Positions 48,873-57,686 of a stretch of DNA of 64,000 bases are shown here, one piece after another. Below the pieces are notes generated by a model. It had not been told where the DNA came from, did not search any database, and saw only the letters and a list, made by a program, of their open reading frames with translations. The translations under genes were made by a program, and so were the position numbers. The DNA comes from Pseudomonas lijiangensis (GTDB lineage: Bacteria > Pseudomonadota > Gammaproteobacteria > Pseudomonadales > Pseudomonadaceae), in contig NZ_CP076668.1 of assembly GCF_018968705.1 (NCBI RefSeq), forward strand, positions 4,723,001 to 4,787,000, in the 5' to 3' direction. Position 1 is the first letter of the stretch. The number at the start of each line of letters is the position of its first letter.

Positions 48873-50333
48873 TCAGCCCCGCACCGCGCGCAGTACCTGC
48901 GCCAGGCTGGTTTCGCCGCGTCGCAGGCATTCGGTGGCCATGGCCGCCAGACTTTGTCGCTTGTCAGCCAGGTAGTCCTGCATCGCGACCTCGCTGGCGC
49001 CGTCGTACAGCAAGGCAATCAGGCCAGCATCCAGTTCGATGAATTCGTACAACCCCATGCGGCCGTCATAGCCACTGCCCTGGCAGGAGTCGCAGCCTTG
49101 AGGGTGAAAGCTTTCGGTGAGCCCGGCCAGTTCCGGCCACAGCATCCGCTCGGCGTCTTGCAAGGGTTGCGCAACGGCGCAATGACACAAGCGGCGCACC
49201 AGTCGCTGGGCCAGCACGCCCTTGAGGGTCGAGGCGATGAGGAAGGGTTCGATGCCCATGTCCCGCAAGCGAGTCACCGCGCCCACCGCGCTGTTGGTGT
49301 GCAGGGTGGAAAGCACCAGATGCCCGGTAAGGCTGGCCTGCACGGCGATCTGGGCTGTCTCGCGGTCACGGATTTCACCCAGCATGATCACGTCCGGGTC
49401 CTGACGCAGAATGGCCCGCAGACCATTGGCAAACGTCATTCCGGCCTTGGGGTTGATCGCGGTCTGACCGATACCGGTAATCGCGTACTCGACCGGGTCT
49501 TCCACCGTAAGAATGTTACAGGAGCCATCGTTGAGGCTGTTCAGGCTGGCGTAGAGCGTGGTGGTCTTGCCCGAGCCGGTCGGGCCGGTGCTGAGCACGA
49601 TGCCGTTGGGACGTTGCAGACAGGCTCGCAGCCCCTGCTCCACTTCAAACGGCATGCCGAGGTTGCCCAGATCCAGCAGGCTCGCCTGTTTATCCAGCAC
49701 CCGCATCACCACGCGCTCGCCATGAATGCCCGGCAAGGTCGAGACGCGAATGTCCACTTCACGCCCGGCAGAGCGCAGGGTAATCCGGCCATCCTGAGGC
49801 TGACGCTTTTCGGCGATATCCAGCCGGGCCATGACCTTGATCCGCGACACCAGCATCGTCGACAACGCACGAGGCGGACGCAGCACTTCACGCATGTGCC
49901 CATCGATGCGCAGACGAATCACCAGACTCGCCTCGAAGGTTTCCACATGAATGTCCGAAGCCCGCAAACGCAACGCTTCGCCGAACAGGCCGTTGATCAG
50001 ACGAATGACCGGCGCGTCGTTATCGTTCTCCAGCAGGTCTTCGATCTTCGGCAGTTCGCTCATCAGGCTGTCGAGGTCGACCTGCTCGCCAATCCCGTCG
50101 ATCAGCGCAGCGGTGGCCGACTCGCCGGCCTGATACAGCTCCCCGAGCCGGGTTTCATAATCCTGGGTCGAAAGGTGTTCCACTGTGCGCGGCGCACCAT
50201 GCACCCGCATCACTTCCTGCAAGGTGTCGGTGTCGCTTCCGGCCCTCAGCCATAGCTGCCAGCCCGCATCACCCGGCACCCTGGCGACGCCGGTCTGGCG
50301 TGCCACGCGATACGGCAGCAGTGCGCTTACCAT
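48873..50333 (-). CDS. gspE: Type II secretion ATPase GspE
   Basis: 486 residues. N2E and C-terminal ATPase domains: Walker A GPTGSGKTT, Asp box (ILTVEDPVEY), Walker B (LGEIRDRETA), His box (GHLVLSTLHTNSA), and a zinc module (CHC and CDSC). The zinc module is a mark of GspE. It powers pseudopilus growth. It overlaps the gspD stop by 7 bases. Confidence 0.94.
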   Translation of the reverse strand: MVSALLPYRVARQTGVARVPGDAGWQLWLRAGSDTDTLQEVMRVHGAPRTVEHLSTQDYETRLGELYQAGESATAALIDGIGEQVDLDSLMSELPKIEDLLENDNDAPVIRLINGLFGEALRLRASDIHVETFEASLVIRLRIDGHMREVLRPPRALSTMLVSRIKVMARLDIAEKRQPQDGRITLRSAGREVDIRVSTLPGIHGERVVMRVLDKQASLLDLGNLGMPFEVEQGLRACLQRPNGIVLSTGPTGSGKTTTLYASLNSLNDGSCNILTVEDPVEYAITGIGQTAINPKAGMTFANGLRAILRQDPDVIMLGEIRDRETAQIAVQASLTGHLVLSTLHTNSAVGAVTRLRDMGIEPFLIASTLKGVLAQRLVRRLCHCAVAQPLQDAERMLWPELAGLTESFHPQGCDSCQGSGYDGRMGLYEFIELDAGLIALLYDGASEVAMQDYLADKRQSLAAMATECLRRGETSLAQVLRAVRG

Positions 50334-52273
50334 GCGCCCTGATCCAGACGTTCGCGACTGGCCGGAAACAATTGCAGCAGCGGGTCACCCTCGGTTGCAC
50401 CCGGCAGTGCCAACGAGGTGCTGGCCTTGAGGTTGCGGTATTTCTCGCTGCTGAGCTGAGCCAGCGTCTCGCCGTCGCGCACGATGCGCGGGCGGATGAA
50501 GACCATCAGGTTCTGTTTGACCCTTTGGGTCGAGTCGGAGCGAAACAGTCGCCCCAGCACCGGAATATCACCCAGCAATGGCACACGCTGATCGCTGGTG
50601 GTGGACTCATCACCGATCAGCCCGCCCAGCACCACCAGACCGTTATCTTCGACCATGACCTTGGTCTTGATCTCGCGCTTGTTGGTGATGACATCGCTGG
50701 CCGTGGTGCTGTCGGCAATCGAGGAAACCTCTTGCACGATGTCCAGGCGCACGGTGTTGTCGATGTTGATCTGCGGCTTGATGCGCAGCTTCACACCCAC
50801 TTCCTTGCGTTCGATGGTCTGGTAGGGATTGGTGTTGTCCTGGGTCACCGAGCCGGTCACGAAGGGCACTTCCTGCCCCACCAGAATCGACGCTTCGGCG
50901 TTATCCAGCGTGAGCAAGGTCGGCGTCGACAAAAGGTTGAAACCGCTCTGGCTTTTCAGGGCATTGAGCAAGGCCAGAAAATTCAGCCCGCCACCGCTCA
51001 GGTTGCCGACCCCGGCGGTCACACCCTGAACCCCGGCCAGCAATTGCCCCAGGCCTGCCGTGTCCCCGGCCTGTGCCAGCGCGCCAACGCTGGTGACGCT
51101 CGGCGCATTATTGCCGCTGAAATTGATCGCGCCGCCACCGAAATTGTTGCCCTGAAACAGCCATTGCACGCCCAGCTCCTGAGCGCGGGTGTCCGACACT
51201 TCGGCAATGATGGCTTCGACCACCACCTGGGCACGACGGATATCCAGTTGCTCGACAATGCTGCGATAGGCCGTCAATTCGCTGTCCGGCCCGACCATCA
51301 CCACGGCATTGGTGCCTTCCTCGTATTCCATGCGAATGCCCGACGTGCTGACCGGCACGGACTTCTCGCTGCCCTGAGCGGAGGATGTCGGCGCAGCGAT
51401 GTCCTGACTGAGGCCGCGCAGGACCTTGACCACTTCGGCCGCATTGGCATGGCGCAGGTAGATCACCACGGTGTTGGAGTTGTGCTGCGGGTCGTAAGGC
51501 TTATCCAGTTGCTTGAGCAAGGCCCGCACACGGGCACGGCTGTCGGTGCTGCCGCGCACCAGCAAGGCATTGCTGCGCGGATCGGCCACCACTTGCGCAC
51601 TGTCGGCGCCCTGCTCGCGAGCCAGCAGGCGCGTGACCAGTTGCGCGGTGTCGTTGGCGTTGGCATTTTTCAGGGGCAGCACTTCCAGGGGTTCCTGACT
51701 GACCTGATCGAGCTGAACCAGAAGGCTGTCGATACGATCCAGGTTGCTGCGCCAGTCGGTAATCACCAAGAGGTTGGCCGAAGGGTACGGCGTGATCACC
51801 CCCACTCGCGGGTCGATCAGCGGCTTGAGGATATTGAGCATCTGTTCGCTGGCAGCGTTGCGCACGTTGAACACGCGGGTCGCCATGCCATCGTTGGCCT
51901 GCGACGCATTGCGGCCCGCCTCCACCGGCACGGGCTCAAGGCGAGCGGCCTGATCCGGGACAATCTTCACGCTGCCGTTTGGCAGGTCCACCGCCGCGAA
52001 ACCCTGGGCGCGCAGTTGAGCCAGGAAAATATCGTAGATCTCTTCACTGCCCAGCATCTCGCTGCTGCGCACCGTGACCTTGCCTTTGACTCGCGGGTCG
52101 ATGATGAACGTGGTGTGGGTGATGCGCGAGACGCTGTCGATGAACTCGCTGAGTTCGGTATCGACAAAGTTGACCTCATACAGCGGCTCTTCTTCGGCAC
52201 TCACACCGGTCAGGGTCAGAGCACACAGCAGAAGGGCAAGACGCAGCGGTTGCTTGAGACGAATGAAGGTCAT
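50327..52273 (-). CDS. gspD: Type II secretion secretin GspD
   Basis: 648 residues with a signal peptide (about 1-26), N0 (YEVNFVDTELSEFIDSVS), N1-N3 repeats and the secretin core (VPFVTGSVTQDNTNPYQTIE, LIGDESTTSDQRVPLLGDIP). It forms the outer-membrane channel. No separate pilotin gene is seen nearby. It follows gspC by 3 bases. Confidence 0.94.
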   Translation of the reverse strand: MTFIRLKQPLRLALLLCALTLTGVSAEEEPLYEVNFVDTELSEFIDSVSRITHTTFIIDPRVKGKVTVRSSEMLGSEEIYDIFLAQLRAQGFAAVDLPNGSVKIVPDQAARLEPVPVEAGRNASQANDGMATRVFNVRNAASEQMLNILKPLIDPRVGVITPYPSANLLVITDWRSNLDRIDSLLVQLDQVSQEPLEVLPLKNANANDTAQLVTRLLAREQGADSAQVVADPRSNALLVRGSTDSRARVRALLKQLDKPYDPQHNSNTVVIYLRHANAAEVVKVLRGLSQDIAAPTSSAQGSEKSVPVSTSGIRMEYEEGTNAVVMVGPDSELTAYRSIVEQLDIRRAQVVVEAIIAEVSDTRAQELGVQWLFQGNNFGGGAINFSGNNAPSVTSVGALAQAGDTAGLGQLLAGVQGVTAGVGNLSGGGLNFLALLNALKSQSGFNLLSTPTLLTLDNAEASILVGQEVPFVTGSVTQDNTNPYQTIERKEVGVKLRIKPQINIDNTVRLDIVQEVSSIADSTTASDVITNKREIKTKVMVEDNGLVVLGGLIGDESTTSDQRVPLLGDIPVLGRLFRSDSTQRVKQNLMVFIRPRIVRDGETLAQLSSEKYRNLKASTSLALPGATEGDPLLQLFPASRERLDQGAW

Positions 52274-52276
52274 TGC

Positions 52277-52705
52277 TTATCCCTGTTGCTTGAAGCCGAA
52301 GAAGGGCCGTTGCGCAGGCCATGGCAAACGTTCGAGCTTGCCGTTGTTGTCGAACACCATGCCCAGCTCATCGATGTCATGCAGAGAAACGCCGGGGGCC
52401 AGTTTCTGGCCGCGAGCCAGAGTGCGTTGGCGCTGCTCGAAACGCAGCACCACCACCGTGGCGCTCAGGGGAATGGCCTTGAGGCTACCCAGGTATTCGA
52501 TACCCAGCGTGGTCAGGGGCAATTCATTGCTGAGGACGGGACCGGCCCGCCAGTGGCTGCTCAACAGACCGGCCACTGGCGCCGGGGCCGCGCTACCGGT
52601 GACGGGTCGCGCCAGCCCATGCCAGGCCTGCAACACACACTGCGCCGCCAGCCAGCCGATCAGTATCACCAGCAGCACATGGCTCGCCCAGGCAAGACGG
52701 ATCAT
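52277..52705 (-). CDS. gspC: Type II secretion protein GspC, short form
   Basis: 142 residues: one membrane helix (about 5-25) and an HR domain (LLSSHWRAGPVLSNELPLTTLGI through LGMVFDNNGKLERL). The usual C-terminal PDZ or coiled-coil domain is absent, so it is about half the normal length. It would connect the inner platform to GspD N0. The start overlaps the stop of the SoxB-like gene (ATGA). Confidence 0.78.
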   Translation of the reverse strand: MIRLAWASHVLLVILIGWLAAQCVLQAWHGLARPVTGSAAPAPVAGLLSSHWRAGPVLSNELPLTTLGIEYLGSLKAIPLSATVVVLRFEQRQRTLARGQKLAPGVSLHDIDELGMVFDNNGKLERLPWPAQRPFFGFKQQG

Positions 52706-54354
52706 GCAGCCGACTCTCGTGGATGCCAGCCGGGATGACCTTGTACGTAACGCATTCCGGGCAATTGCAAAGGTGCGATGCGCCAGTCGGCAGGACGCTC
52801 GCGCAGCCAGGCTTCAAGGTGCTGCCAGAGCGGCTGACCGGCCTGAGCATCGAAACCCAGGCCAAAGGTGCGACACTGCCCGGCGGGTTCACCCACGCCA
52901 TTGATCCGCTTGCCACCCGCGCTGTAAGTGACCTCCCATGACTGGCCCATCCAGCGCGGCAAGTCCTGGCTGTTGTCCAGCAGCAACATATCGCCAAACA
53001 TTTGCTCGGCGACGTTTTCCAGCACTCTGGGGACCTGCTTCGCGGGCACATTCACCACCGGAGCCGGATAGCTGCCGGTCAGACTGATAAGGTGTTCGCG
53101 GGTAATCATCTGCCCTTGCGCCAGCGGACTGTCGTAACGCAGGCCCGGCAGCAGCACGGAACTGTCGGGACGCTCGGCCAATGCCTCATGCAGCAACCGG
53201 TCCCAACTGCCGCCGCGCACATCCCGACGCCAGAGGTTTTCCGGCGCACGGGCCAGCGGCTCGTCCAGCCAGCCTGCATGGGCGGCGCGCTGCTGTTGGG
53301 TGAGCTGCCGAATGCGCTGGGCCTGGACCTGATCAGCCGCCGTCAGGGTGCTTTCCAGCGCCGGGTGAAAGCGCGCCGTGAACTGCCACTGCCCCTCGAC
53401 CTGCTGGCAACGAATACGAAAGGCTCCGCTGGCACGGGTCCCGCCCAATATCACAGGCACACGCTTGCCAGAGGCCTGCATGATTTCCACGGGCTGCGGC
53501 CAGAGATCCTGCCCACGGGCGCACAGCACCATGTCGATCTGCGGCAGACGTTCGGCCAGCCAGATCCCGGGACCGGTGCCGACATCGGCCAGGGCAATGA
53601 CCAGATCGGCATCGGCCCGGGCACGCTCAAGTGCCGGTTGCAGGCTGTCGTGCCATTGTTTGAGTGACAGTTTCTGATCCCGGGCGTAGGGGTCGGTAAT
53701 GCCGACGACCGCCATGCGAATTCCGCCGCGACGAAAGAACGTCACGGCTTCAGTGCCCAGGCGCTGGCTGGCATCCGCTGCCAGGTCTGCGCCCAGAACC
53801 GGATGCCCGAACTGACGATACAGACCGGCACAGTGTTGCGGCCAGAGCAGACGCTCATCGCTGCTGACCCGCACTTCAGTGCCCAGCAATGCACTGCCTT
53901 GAACACCGGACTTGCCCTGAGTCAGATAAGCCAGGCCACTGCCATTCCAGCATTGGCCGTTCTCCAGCGTGAGGCTGTTGCCCTCACCCGCTTCACTGCG
54001 AAAACGCTGTAGCAACGCGCCCAGCACCGGATAACCACCGGTTTCGACATGCTGACTCAGGCTGGCGTCGAGCAGGCTGTTGAGTGAGGTTTGATCGGGT
54101 GCGTGAACGCGGGCATTGCTCCCCGTGATCCAGGGTGCCTGGCCGATACGGGTCGCCGGCCCCAGGTGCGTGGCGGGAACCACCGGCTTGCCAGGCTGGC
54201 GAGCATCCAGGGTGTCGGCCACATACAGCAGATCGACATAGCTGCCGCTGGCCACAGAACCTCTGTACTGAAGGCTTGAGCAGGCCGATAGCAACGGCGC
54301 CATGGCACCTGCCGTCATCCATCCCAACACATCGCGCCGCGCCATTGAAGCCAT
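52702..54354 (-). CDS. SoxB/5'-nucleotidase-like exported lipoprotein with degenerate metal site
   Basis: About 550 residues from ATG 54354. Tat-type signal MARRDVLGWM followed by a lipobox LLSAC. The body resembles the SoxB / 5'-nucleotidase metallophosphoesterase fold: HLGPATRIGQAPWITG near the N-terminus and QDLPRWMGQSWEV near the C-terminus recall SoxB. The first metal-ligand motif (D-x-H in relatives) reads VADTLDA, so the catalytic site appears lost or changed. It is the first gene of the type II secretion operon, coupled to gspC. It may be cargo, a surface-binding partner or a phosphatase with altered metal binding. I place the start at 54354 because the predicted transcript starts near 54387, leaving no leader for the GTG at 54384. 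Confidence 0.68.
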   Translation of the reverse strand: MASMARRDVLGWMTAGAMAPLLSACSSLQYRGSVASGSYVDLLYVADTLDARQPGKPVVPATHLGPATRIGQAPWITGSNARVHAPDQTSLNSLLDASLSQHVETGGYPVLGALLQRFRSEAGEGNSLTLENGQCWNGSGLAYLTQGKSGVQGSALLGTEVRVSSDERLLWPQHCAGLYRQFGHPVLGADLAADASQRLGTEAVTFFRRGGIRMAVVGITDPYARDQKLSLKQWHDSLQPALERARADADLVIALADVGTGPGIWLAERLPQIDMVLCARGQDLWPQPVEIMQASGKRVPVILGGTRASGAFRIRCQQVEGQWQFTARFHPALESTLTAADQVQAQRIRQLTQQQRAAHAGWLDEPLARAPENLWRRDVRGGSWDRLLHEALAERPDSSVLLPGLRYDSPLAQGQMITREHLISLTGSYPAPVVNVPAKQVPRVLENVAEQMFGDMLLLDNSQDLPRWMGQSWEVTYSAGGKRINGVGEPAGQCRTFGLGFDAQAGQPLWQHLEAWLRERPADWRIAPLQLPGMRYVQGHPGWHPRESAA

Positions 54355-54393
54355 CGTTCTTGTGTCCTGAGGCGAATCCTTCACAGGGGCGGC

Positions 54394-54427
54394 ATATTGG
54401 CGATGGAAAATGACAGTTTGATGGCAG
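54394..54427 (-). promoter_or_regulatory. Pho box and -10 of the type II secretion operon
   Basis: On the minus strand CTGCCAT-CAAA-CTGTCAT (plus 54410-54427) matches the PhoB consensus (two CTGTCAT repeats with 4 bases between) with one mismatch. Ten bases downstream is CAATAT (plus 54394-54399), a fair -10 at the spacing usual for PhoB-activated promoters. It points to induction by phosphate starvation. Confidence 0.72.
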
Positions 54428-54586
54428 ATTTTTAACCTGGACCTTCACGACCCTCTCTGTAACAAAATGAAATAACTACGACGATTTTCAGACACTTTCT
54501 TAATAAAACTGCCAATGAATCATCACACTCGGCTTCTACAGTCCCGGTTCCTTTTCCAAACCTATTTCATAAAAAGGACCTGATGA

Positions 54587-56617
54587 ATGAGTCGTAATAC
54601 CGGCGATAACCAGAACCGCAACCTGAGTACCAACGAACCGCTGTCATCCGTGCTGGACACTTATCTGAGCCGTCGCAGCGTGGTACGTGGCGGGCTGGGT
54701 GCTGCCATTGCCATGATTGCGGGCGTCGGGCTTACCGGCTGCTTCGACAGTGGCAGCGATTCGAATGACGACCCGGCACCGACACCCGATACGCCAGCGA
54801 GCCTGAAACTGGGCTTCACCTCGATCCCTGGCTCGCGCACCGACGCCGTTACCGTGGCCGCCGGTTATACCGCTCATGTTCTCGCCCCATGGGGCACGCC
54901 GCTCAGCAATCTGGCCAACCCCTGGAAAAGCGACGGCAGCAACACCTCTACCGATCAGGCCAACTCCATGGGCATGCACCATGACGGCATGCACTATTTC
55001 CCCATCAACGGCAGTTCCACTGATGGTCTGCTGGCGATCAACTTTGAATACATCGACCAGACCGCCCTTCACCCGTCAGGTCCGACCCTGGTTGGCGGCG
55101 TTCGCCCGGTCGAAGAAGTGCGCAAGGAAATCAACGCCCATGGCGCTGGCGTCGTGCGTATCAGCAAGGTCGGCAACCGCTGGCAGGTGGTGGAAAACGA
55201 TCCACTGAACCGCCGCTTCACCACGGCCTCGGTCATGAACCTGTCCGGCCCGCTCAAAGGCACTGATCACGTCAAGACCGTGTTCTCTACCGACGGCAGC
55301 CAGACTCGCGGCACCAACAACAACTGCGGCAACGGTTACACGCCATGGGGCACTTACCTGACCTGTGAAGAGAACTGGCCGGGGATTTTCGTCAACAAAG
55401 GCACTCGTCCTGCAGACCAAGTGCGTATCGGCATCGCCACCTCGAACGGCAACTATCGTTGGGAAACCGCTGCGGGCGATGCTTCCGAGGTCAACGGCGA
55501 GTTCACCCGTTTCAACATCACCCCGTCAGGCGCCACCGCCACGGACGACTACCGCAACGAAGCCAGCACTTATGGCTATATCGTTGAAATCGACCCGTAC
55601 AACGCCAGCACCCTGCCGGTAAAACGCACCGCCCTTGGCCGCTTCCGTCACGAAGGCTGCTGGCCGGGCCTGACCACTCCCGGCAAACCGGTGGTGTTCT
55701 ACATGGGCGACGACTCGCAGAATGAATACCTCTACAAGTTCGTCTCCACCGCCCTGTGGGATGCAGCCGACGCCAACCCGAGCGATCGCCTGGCCACCGG
55801 CGCCAAGTACATGGACAGCGGCAAACTCTATGTCGCCCGCTTCAACGCCGACGGCAGCGGCAACTGGCTGTTGCTCGACGTGGCCACAGCGACAACCGAC
55901 AGCAGCACCCTGGGTGCCAAGTTCACCGACCTGCCAGGCATCATCCTCAACACCCGCGGTGCTGCGGATGCGGTCGGCGCAACGCCGATGGACCGCCCGG
56001 AATGGACAGCCGTCAACCCGCTCAATGGCGACGTCTATCTGACCCTGACCAACAACACCAGCCGCACCACGGCGAACGCCGCCAACCCGCGGGTCAACAA
56101 CAAGCACGGGCACATCATCCGCTGGCATGATGCCGACGATCTGGTGTCGTTCACCTGGGACATCTTCGTCTTTGGCGCCAACGCTTCCGGCACGGCAGAC
56201 ATCAACCGCTCCGGCCTGACCGAACTGAACCAGTTCGCCAGCCCGGACGGCATGAGCTTCGATAGCCGTGGCGTGCTGTGGGTCCAGACCGACAACGGCG
56301 AATCCACCATCACCAGCTACACCAACGACCAGATGCTGGCGGTCATTCCGACCAACATGGTCGATGCGCAAGGCAAACAGATTCCGGTCAATGCCCAGAA
56401 CCAGGGCGACCTGCGTCGTTTCTTCGTCGGCCCCAATGGCAGCGAAGTCACCGGCCTGGCCTTTACGCCGGACAACAAGACCATGTTCGTCAACATCCAG
56501 CACCCCGATAACTGGCCATCGACCGATGTGGCGACCGACGTGACCGTCGGAACCGTAAGGCCACGCGCGTCAACCGTGGTCATCCAGCGTGCTGATGGAG
56601 GTGATCTGGCGGTGTAG
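54587..56617 (+). CDS. phoX: PhoX-family alkaline phosphatase
   Basis: 676 residues. Tat signal SRRSVVRGGLG (about 29-39) followed by a hydrophobic stretch and LTGC, a possible lipobox. The body is the PhoX (DUF839) beta-propeller with NNCGNGYTPWGTYLTCEENW, RHEGCWPG and SPDGMSFDSRGVLWVQTD, regions that hold Ca/Fe ligands. PhoX releases phosphate from organic esters under phosphate starvation. ATG 54587 is used because the ATG at 54583 stops after four codons. It diverges from the Pho-boxed secretion operon and may itself be PhoB-controlled, though only a half-site is seen on this strand. Confidence 0.9.
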   Translation: MSRNTGDNQNRNLSTNEPLSSVLDTYLSRRSVVRGGLGAAIAMIAGVGLTGCFDSGSDSNDDPAPTPDTPASLKLGFTSIPGSRTDAVTVAAGYTAHVLAPWGTPLSNLANPWKSDGSNTSTDQANSMGMHHDGMHYFPINGSSTDGLLAINFEYIDQTALHPSGPTLVGGVRPVEEVRKEINAHGAGVVRISKVGNRWQVVENDPLNRRFTTASVMNLSGPLKGTDHVKTVFSTDGSQTRGTNNNCGNGYTPWGTYLTCEENWPGIFVNKGTRPADQVRIGIATSNGNYRWETAAGDASEVNGEFTRFNITPSGATATDDYRNEASTYGYIVEIDPYNASTLPVKRTALGRFRHEGCWPGLTTPGKPVVFYMGDDSQNEYLYKFVSTALWDAADANPSDRLATGAKYMDSGKLYVARFNADGSGNWLLLDVATATTDSSTLGAKFTDLPGIILNTRGAADAVGATPMDRPEWTAVNPLNGDVYLTLTNNTSRTTANAANPRVNNKHGHIIRWHDADDLVSFTWDIFVFGANASGTADINRSGLTELNQFASPDGMSFDSRGVLWVQTDNGESTITSYTNDQMLAVIPTNMVDAQGKQIPVNAQNQGDLRRFFVGPNGSEVTGLAFTPDNKTMFVNIQHPDNWPSTDVATDVTVGTVRPRASTVVIQRADGGDLAV

Positions 56618-56628
56618 TTGGGGGCGCT

Positions 56629-56720
56629 AGCTGCAAGCGGCAAGTTGGAAGCTGCAAGTGAGCGTGATGGCTTGCGGCTTTTAGCTTGCCGCTTAACGCT
56701 TGCAGCTTGCAGCTTGCAGC
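56629..56720. repeat. Palindromic AGCTGCAAGC repeat
   Basis: AGCTGCAAGCGGCAAG near 56631 is answered by CTTGCCGCTTAACGCTTGCAGCT ending near 56710, followed by more GCTTGCA copies. It is a Pseudomonas REP-like palindrome of another family, placed between the convergent phoX and gspK genes. Confidence 0.65.
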
Positions 56721-57686
56721 TCACATCTGCCCCACCTTGCGCTCCCTTACCACCATCTCCTGCGCCGGTACCCGGCTGTGCCATTTCACGATGCCCAGGG
56801 CTTCGGCGCGGTATTGGCTGTGGAATGTCTGGCCATCCAGCTCCACTTCGATCTGCAACAGGAAGTGATCACCATTGAGCTGCAAGCCCTCGCTCAGTCG
56901 GGCGAAGGCTTCATCGTCCATGGCGCCCATGGCCTGACGCAAGGCGCTGGCATCCAGATAACCTCCAGCCGGTCTGCCGCTGATCAGGCGGGTCAGTTGC
57001 GAGCGCTCCACTTTCCCCTCGTACAAAGCTTCCAGCAAAGGCAATTCACTGAGGTTGAGGGCATTGGCATTCAGCCGCCAACCGGTGGTTTCCGGCAAGG
57101 CGCACAGCTGTGGATAACGTTGCTCGCGCTGGCTGTCGGCGGGTAGCAGCAGGTTCAATTCGCTGATATCGACCATCGACTGATTGGCCGCCAGACGCGG
57201 TGGTGAAGCACGCAGGTATTCGTTGTTCTCGGCACCTTGCAGACTGCTCTGGTGATCGGAGTCGACCCAGTCGGTCAGGCTCTGAGCCAGACGCTCAGCC
57301 TGCATGTCCGCACCCAACAGGTAAACCAGCTGCTTTTGCGCACGCTCGGCTTCATCTCCGATCAGGCTGTTGACGTTGAAGCAACGGTGCAAATCGACAA
57401 TCCGGATACTCGCCTTGCCACCCTTGAAGTCATAGCTCAAAGGCTGCCCGCGCAAGGCCTGCCAGAACAGCGGGCTGGCGCGCCACACCGGGTCCTTGAG
57501 CGCCTGTCCGGTAAAGGCCAGGGCCGCCTTTTCAATGGACCGCGCCTGCACACGCTGCTGAAGCAGCCGCACACTGTCCACCTCCTGCCGTCCCTGCTCG
57601 ACCATCCAGGCCAGCCCTGCGGCCAACATGGCCAGTGCCACCAGCACCATCAGCAGCGCCGCACCTTGTTGTCGGTTTCTCGTCAT
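56721..57686 (-). CDS. gspK: Minor pseudopilin GspK
   Basis: 321 residues from ATG 57686 with AAGG 8 bases upstream. Prepilin signal RNRQQGAALLMVLVALAML has Gly at the cleavage site and lacks Glu at +5, as is usual for GspK. A large domain follows (IRIVDLHRCFNVNSLI, LTDWVDSDHQ, EYLRASPPRLAANQSM), typical of the family. It is the only gsp gene outside the main operon, beyond phoX. It would form the tip of the pseudopilus with GspI and GspJ. Confidence 0.88.
   Translation of the reverse strand: MTRNRQQGAALLMVLVALAMLAAGLAWMVEQGRQEVDSVRLLQQRVQARSIEKAALAFTGQALKDPVWRASPLFWQALRGQPLSYDFKGGKASIRIVDLHRCFNVNSLIGDEAERAQKQLVYLLGADMQAERLAQSLTDWVDSDHQSSLQGAENNEYLRASPPRLAANQSMVDISELNLLLPADSQREQRYPQLCALPETTGWRLNANALNLSELPLLEALYEGKVERSQLTRLISGRPAGGYLDASALRQAMGAMDDEAFARLSEGLQLNGDHFLLQIEVELDGQTFHSQYRAEALGIVKWHSRVPAQEMVVRERKVGQM

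Noticed and set aside
54457..54474. Possible Pho box for phoX on the plus strand (CTGTAAC then TGAAATA)
   Set aside because: Only the first half resembles the PhoB repeat. phoX may share activation from the minus-strand box, but I do not list a separate site.
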